Assembly (NCBI RefSeq): GCF_051216895.1
Contig: NZ_JBPKAO010000008.1
Location: 124,001 to 188,000, forward strand
Length of the DNA: 64,000 nucleotides
DNA from: Aquipuribacter sp051216895
GTDB taxonomy: Bacteria > Actinomycetota > Actinomycetes > Actinomycetales > JBBAYJ01
Direction of reading: 5' to 3'
The notes under the pieces are model-generated. The model ran no database searches and had not been told where the DNA came from. It saw only the letters and a program-made list of their open reading frames with translations. Numbering within the stretch: position 1 is the first letter of the stretch; each line of letters opens with the position of its first letter. Both the position numbers and the translations under genes were made by a program. This document shows, one piece after another, positions 60,393 through 64,000 of the stretch.

Positions 60393-60826
60393 CGTGCTTG
60401 GCTGGGCCGATGAGCGACAGCGCGACCACCGACGGCCCGCCGTCCGACGAGGCACGCCTGGTGCACCTGGTGCACCCCCTGCCGGGCCTGCCCGGGGTGA
60501 GCGAGTACCGGCTGCGGGGGCTCGAGTCCTCCGGCGTGCTGTTCTCGCTGGAGTCCCTCGACGGCGCGGTGTCGTTGCTGCTGGCCGCGCCGTGGGCCTT
60601 CTTCCCCGGCTACGCGCCCGTCCTGTCCGACGAGGACGTGGACCTGCTGGGGCTGACCGGGGCCGGCGACGCGCTGCTGTTCGTGGTGCTCACCGCCGGC
60701 GAGGACGCCGCAGGCACGACGGCCAACCTGCTGGCGCCGCTGGTGCTCAACCAGCGCGACGACCGCGCGGTGCAGGTGCTGCTCACCGGCAGCGAGCTGC
60801 CCGTCCGGGCCCCGCTCGCCGCCTGA
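60389..60826 (+). CDS. fliW: Flagellar assembly factor FliW
   Basis: A 145-residue protein that binds flagellin and antagonises CsrA. FliW-type features are LPGLPGVSEYRLRGLESSGVLFSLESLDGAVSLLLAAPWAFFPGYAPVLSDEDVDLLGL, TANLLAPLVLNQRDDRAVQVLL. ATG 60389 overlaps the flgL stop as ATGA, the pattern common in this locus; ATG 60410 is an alternative. In most Gram-positives fliW is adjacent to csrA, whereas here they lie about 32 kb apart at opposite ends. Confidence 0.92.
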   Translation: MTCLAGPMSDSATTDGPPSDEARLVHLVHPLPGLPGVSEYRLRGLESSGVLFSLESLDGAVSLLLAAPWAFFPGYAPVLSDEDVDLLGLTGAGDALLFVVLTAGEDAAGTTANLLAPLVLNQRDDRAVQVLLTGSELPVRAPLAA

Positions 60827-60958
60827 GCCGTCACCCCGTACCGACCGGCGACACCGGTCCCCCCCTGCGGGCGGCCGTGGCCGTCGACCCCGCATGCCGT
60901 GTCGCTGGTCGGTACGCACCGGACGTCCCGGCACCCGTGCCGAGGCCTGGCCGTCCGC

Positions 60959-62053
60959 TCAGGCGTCGGTGCGGGTGACCTTGCGCAGCCCGCGCGGGGC
61001 GTCCGGGTCCAGGCCGAGCACGCGGGCGGCCCGCTCGATGGCCAGCTGGAGCGGGACCACGGTGCCCAGCGGGGCCAGCGACTCGGGCAGGTCGGGCCCC
61101 GCCACGGCCACGTCCACCGCCTCCGCGAACGCGGCGTCGCCGCCCACCCCGACCGTCCGCGCCCCGCGGTCGCGCAGCTCCCGCGCCAGCTCGGTCATCG
61201 CCCCGGTCAGCGGGCCGTCCGCCGCGGACACCAGCACCGCGAGCACGTCGTCGTCGACCACGGCGATCGGGCCGTGCCGCAGGTCGGCGTAGGACAACCC
61301 GCGCACGGGGCGCAGGCAGGTCTCCTCGAGCTTGAGGGCGACCTCGAGCGCGGTGCCCATGAGCAGCCCGCGTCCGCTGACCAGCGGGTGGCGGCTCGCG
61401 CTGAGGGCGGCCGCGGCCTGGTCCACGCCCTGCTGCTCCTCGACGAGGCGGGCCACGACGTCCGGGACCCGGGCGATGTCGGCGTCCAGCGACGTCGGGT
61501 CGGGCGCGAGCGCCGTCCCCAGCACCACCATGGCGGCCAGCTGGGCCAGGTAGGACTTGGTGGCCGGGACGGCGAGCTCCGGCCCGGCCCGGGTCTGCAG
61601 GGCCAGGTCCGCCGTGCGCAGCAGCGGCGAGCCCGCGATGTTGGACACGGCGACCGTGGCGGCGCCCCGACGGGCCGCCCACTGCTGGGTCGCGACGATC
61701 TCCTCGGTGGCGCCGGACTGCGACACGCTGACGACGAGGGTGTCGTCCAGGTCGAGCTCGGCCCCGTGGCCGTCGGGCCCGTAGTGGGTGGCCAGGCTCG
61801 GCGCGGCCATCGACCCGCGCACCCCGGCGTGGGCCCCCAGCAGGTAGCGGCCGTACACGGCGGCGTTGTCGCTGGATCCGCGCGCGACGAACATGACGTG
61901 ACGGCGGCCCTCGAACATGCGCCGCAGGTCCTCGCGCAGCGGCAGCAGCGCCTCGAACGTGGCCGCGAGCGCGGCCGGCTGCTCGGCGATCTCCCGCACC
62001 ATGTGGGTCGGCCGGGCGTCGGGCTCCGCCGCCGGACCCGCGGGGCGGCTCAC
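60959..62053 (-). CDS. SIS-domain sugar isomerase/deaminase-like protein
   Basis: A 364-residue double SIS-domain protein like the isomerase half of GlmS or the AgaS/NagB-II deaminases: MVREIAEQPAALAATFEALLP, MFVARGSSDNAAVYGRYLL, VVSVSQSGATEEIVATQQWA, ETCLRPVRGLSYADLRHGPIAVVDDD. There is no glutaminase domain. It probably binds or converts amino-sugar phosphates. GTG 62053 overlaps the purS stop as GTGA, so it is coupled to a purine gene. It ends 132 bp from the convergent fliW; a weak hairpin (60843-60859) lies in the gap. Confidence 0.88.
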   Translation of the reverse strand: MSRPAGPAAEPDARPTHMVREIAEQPAALAATFEALLPLREDLRRMFEGRRHVMFVARGSSDNAAVYGRYLLGAHAGVRGSMAAPSLATHYGPDGHGAELDLDDTLVVSVSQSGATEEIVATQQWAARRGAATVAVSNIAGSPLLRTADLALQTRAGPELAVPATKSYLAQLAAMVVLGTALAPDPTSLDADIARVPDVVARLVEEQQGVDQAAAALSASRHPLVSGRGLLMGTALEVALKLEETCLRPVRGLSYADLRHGPIAVVDDDVLAVLVSAADGPLTGAMTELARELRDRGARTVGVGGDAAFAEAVDVAVAGPDLPESLAPLGTVVPLQLAIERAARVLGLDPDAPRGLRKVTRTDA

Positions 62054-62319
62054 CGCCGGGCGCCTTCCTCCGGGTCCTCGACCACGCGGATGGAGACCAC
62101 GTCCTCGATGACGGGGTTGCTGAGCATCGTCTCGGCGGCCTCGCGCACCTTGGCGACGGTGGCCTCGTCGGCCACGTCGACCACGACCTCGAACCGCTTG
62201 CCCTGCCTCACCTCGGCCAGGCCGGTGTAGCCCAGCCGTCCCAGGGCGTGGGTGATGGCGGCGCCCTGCGGGTCCAGGATCTCCGGCTTGGGCATGACGT
62301 CGACGACGAGGCGCGGCAT
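62050..62319 (-). CDS. purS: Phosphoribosylformylglycinamidine synthase subunit PurS
   Basis: The 89-residue structural subunit of FGAM synthase, bridging PurQ and PurL. Family features are MPRLVVDVMPKPEILDPQGAAITHALGRLGYTGLAEVRQGKRFEVVVD and MLSNPVIEDVVSIRVVEDPEEG. ATG 62319 is clear from the family start. Normally purS directly precedes purQ; here the two are separated by the flagellar locus. It is followed by the SIS-domain gene. Confidence 0.96.
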   Translation of the reverse strand: MPRLVVDVMPKPEILDPQGAAITHALGRLGYTGLAEVRQGKRFEVVVDVADEATVAKVREAAETMLSNPVIEDVVSIRVVEDPEEGARR

Positions 62320-62329
62320 GAGACCGAGC

Positions 62330-63565
62330 CTAGTGGTGGCCGGGCCCGGGTCCGGCGGGTCGGCCCGGGTCGCCCCGGCCGGCCGACGGCTCGGCCCAGC
62401 GGCCCGCGCCCAGCAGCACCGGGGGGTCGACGGGGACCCGGTCACCGCCGCGCAGGCTCCACACGTCCACCAGGGCGGGTGCCGGTCCGGGGCGGACCCG
62501 CACCCCCCGGACGACCAGCAGGTGCAGCCGCAGGATGGCGGGAGCCAGGACGAGCGCCGGCACCAGCAGGGCCAGCCCCAGCGTCGACAGACCGGCGGCG
62601 TTGGCCACCGCGTCCGCCCCCGGGCTGCCGGGCGGCGACGTCACCACCTGCGGGACGGCCGTCACCAGGACCGGCAGCGCCGCCGCCAGGACGGGGACCA
62701 GACCGGCGCCCACCGACATCGCCAGCACCAGCGGTGCCGGCGGGCGACGGACCGGTTCCCGCCATGGCTGATCGGGCCGGGTGGCCAGCCGCACCGGGGT
62801 GCGCCGATCGACGGCGAGCAGCCTCAGCAGGTAGTTGACGCCGAGCAGGGCCAGCGGCGCACACACGAGCAGCAGCCAACGGTCCATCGGCAGCGGGAGG
62901 GCGTCCGGGGCCAGGCCCGGGCGACCGTCCAGCCACCACCGCACCGCGAACGGGAGGGCGATCACCGACCCGGCGGCGAGCCCGGCCAGGGGCCGGAGCA
63001 CCCAGCCGTCCCAGGCCACGCGGGCCCGACGACGCCACGGCACCGACCCGTCGAAGCCTGCCGCCAGCGCGTGCTGCTGCTCCCTCCGCCGCAGGCTCTG
63101 CAGCACGGAGCCCCGCCTGGGGAACGAGAAGGTCGACATCAGGAGGCCCACCCCCAGCGGGGCGAGGGAGAGCAGGGTGATGTCACGACCCAGGTCCGAC
63201 ACCACCAGGAAGCACCCCACAGCGATCACCCCGGCGTGACCGAGCCAGGTGTCCCGCACCGTCCGGAGCCGGCCGTTGACGTCGTCGGCGACCCAGTCGT
63301 CATATGCCGGTCCCGGCAGCTCGCCCGACCAGCGCCACAGCAACCACTCCAGCAGCGGCGGGTGCGTGCGCCACCGGTAGGCCAGAGACCCGCGCAGCAG
63401 GTCCAGCCGCGCCCGCGCCGTGAGCCGCACGTCGCCGGCGGGCCGCAGGTCCAGCAGCACCCCCACCACCTCGTCCTCCCGCGCCCGCCGCCAGCGCGGC
63501 GGGTACACCCGCAGCCACCGGCGCGCGTCGGCCTCGTAGGCGTCCTGGTCCTGCTGCTCGGTCAT
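62330..63565 (-). CDS. Multi-pass membrane protein coupled to a PadR regulator
   Basis: A 411-residue protein that I do not recognise by function. A cytoplasmic N-terminal stretch (ADARRWLRVYPPRWRRAREDEVVGVLLDL, a pattern common in actinobacterial membrane proteins next to PadR genes) is followed by about seven or eight helices. The C-terminal 60 residues are soluble and Pro/Gly-rich. ATG 63565 overlaps the PadR stop as ATGA, so the two form an operon. It ends 10 bp before the purS start region. Confidence 0.75.
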   Translation of the reverse strand: MTEQQDQDAYEADARRWLRVYPPRWRRAREDEVVGVLLDLRPAGDVRLTARARLDLLRGSLAYRWRTHPPLLEWLLWRWSGELPGPAYDDWVADDVNGRLRTVRDTWLGHAGVIAVGCFLVVSDLGRDITLLSLAPLGVGLLMSTFSFPRRGSVLQSLRRREQQHALAAGFDGSVPWRRRARVAWDGWVLRPLAGLAAGSVIALPFAVRWWLDGRPGLAPDALPLPMDRWLLLVCAPLALLGVNYLLRLLAVDRRTPVRLATRPDQPWREPVRRPPAPLVLAMSVGAGLVPVLAAALPVLVTAVPQVVTSPPGSPGADAVANAAGLSTLGLALLVPALVLAPAILRLHLLVVRGVRVRPGPAPALVDVWSLRGGDRVPVDPPVLLGAGRWAEPSAGRGDPGRPAGPGPGHH

Positions 63566-63909
63566 GCGCTCCCCCACGCCTCGCCGTCCCGACCCGTCGC
63601 CCGCAACCGCCCTCGGACCGCGACGACCACCTGCTCCCGGCGGGCCGTCTCGGCGTCGAGCACCGTGGTGCCCGTCTCGGTCAGCCGGTAGTAGCGCCGC
63701 AGCCGACCGGCCACGTGCTCCTCACCGTCGGGCGCGACGAGTCCCGCCTGCACCAACCGGTCCAGCGCCCCGTAGAGCGTCCCGGCCCCGAGCGTCACGG
63801 CGCCCTCGGTCAACGAGCCGACGACGCGGACGACGTCGTAGCCGTGGCGCCGCCCGCCCGACAGGGCGGCCAGCACCAGGTACGGGACGTCTCCCAGCGG
63901 CGCAGGCAC
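63562..63909 (-). CDS. PadR-family transcriptional regulator
   Basis: A 115-residue winged-helix regulator: VPYLVLAALSGGRRHGYDVVRVVG, GTLYGALDRLVQAGLVAPDG, GRLRRYYRLTETGTTVLDAE. PadR proteins usually repress their own operon and neighbouring membrane genes, and are released by small lipophilic compounds. It starts at GTG 63909. A near-perfect palindrome lies just upstream, and the coupled membrane-protein gene is the likely target. Confidence 0.92.
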   Translation of the reverse strand: MPAPLGDVPYLVLAALSGGRRHGYDVVRVVGSLTEGAVTLGAGTLYGALDRLVQAGLVAPDGEEHVAGRLRRYYRLTETGTTVLDAETARREQVVVAVRGRLRATGRDGEAWGSA

Positions 63910-63916
63910 CGCCGCA

Positions 63917-63937
63917 ATGTATCGCGACGCGATGCAT
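63917..63937. promoter_or_regulatory. Palindromic operator upstream of the PadR gene
   Basis: ATGTATCGCG-A-CGCGATGCAT: two 10-bp arms around one base with a single mismatch, 8 bp before the GTG start. Size and placement fit a PadR autorepression site. Confidence 0.65.
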
Positions 63938-64000
63938 CGGGCTACGACGCATGACGGTCAGGCCCCGGCGTCCACGGCCTGCGACCGCTCCCGCCCCTCC

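Noticed and set aside
28063..60826. Flagellar locus as a recently acquired genomic island
   Set aside because: No transposase, integrase or direct flanking repeats were seen and the GC content and codon habits match the surroundings. The unusual position is reported, but recent transfer is not supported.
60843..60859. Terminator between fliW and the SIS gene
   Set aside because: Only a 6-bp stem (GACCGG/CCGGTC) with a 5-nt loop and no T-run; common by chance at this composition, so not listed as a feature.

Overview
The window is 64 kb of very GC-rich DNA (codon third positions almost all G or C). Gene content points to a motile actinomycete (Actinomycetota): bldC, DUF3073, the purQ-purL / SCP-like / purF-purM neighbourhood, Ku-LigD type non-homologous end joining, and frequent GTG starts with 4-nt ATGA/GTGA overlaps. 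The genus cannot be named from sequence reading alone.

Region 1 (1-19.3 kb) is mixed chromosomal housekeeping: the end of a NarL-type two-component system, a Glu-Asp-Phe tRNA trio, acetyl-CoA synthetase, a ROK regulator next to a secreted GSDH-type sugar dehydrogenase, an MFS exporter, a secreted helical protein, an L,D-transpeptidase lipoprotein, an OmpR-type two-component system divergent from an acidic PepSY-like protein, an FAD reductase of the geranylgeranyl reductase family, and a divergent NHEJ module (split LigD polymerase and ligase versus Ku).

Region 2 (19-28 kb, mostly minus strand) is purine biosynthesis: bldC, DUF3073, purM, purF, small membrane proteins, an SCP-like protein, purL and purQ. 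The expected partner purS is not beside purQ. It lies about 34 kb away at 62.1-62.3 kb, translationally coupled to a SIS-domain gene.

Region 3 (28-60.8 kb) sits exactly between purQ and purS and is a large flagellar locus. Reading on the minus strand: fliA, fliC, fliD, fliS, a small unknown gene, flgB-flgC-fliE-fliF-fliG-fliH-fliI-fliJ, an NlpC/P60 + lytic transglycosylase fusion, fliK, flgD, flgE, flbD, motA, motB, fliL, fliM-fliN-fliO-fliP-fliQ-fliR-flhB-flhA, a degenerate flhF, a PilZ gene, a small membrane gene and csrA, then purQ only 9 nt later. The plus strand carries flgN-flgK-flgL-fliW. No chemotaxis genes, flgM, flhG, flgF or flgG were seen.

The most interesting layer is regulatory. 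Four sites upstream of fliM, flbD, fliC and flgN share CTCA(A/T/G)-N15-(G/A)CCGA, which resembles a sigma-28 promoter and matches the FliA encoded here. The predicted flagellin leader carries two ACGGA motifs, one in a small hairpin loop and one on the Shine-Dalgarno sequence. This is the layout by which CsrA represses flagellin and FliW relieves it in other bacteria. csrA and fliW occupy the two ends of the locus. The far right end holds a PadR regulator with an upstream palindrome, coupled to a membrane-protein gene.
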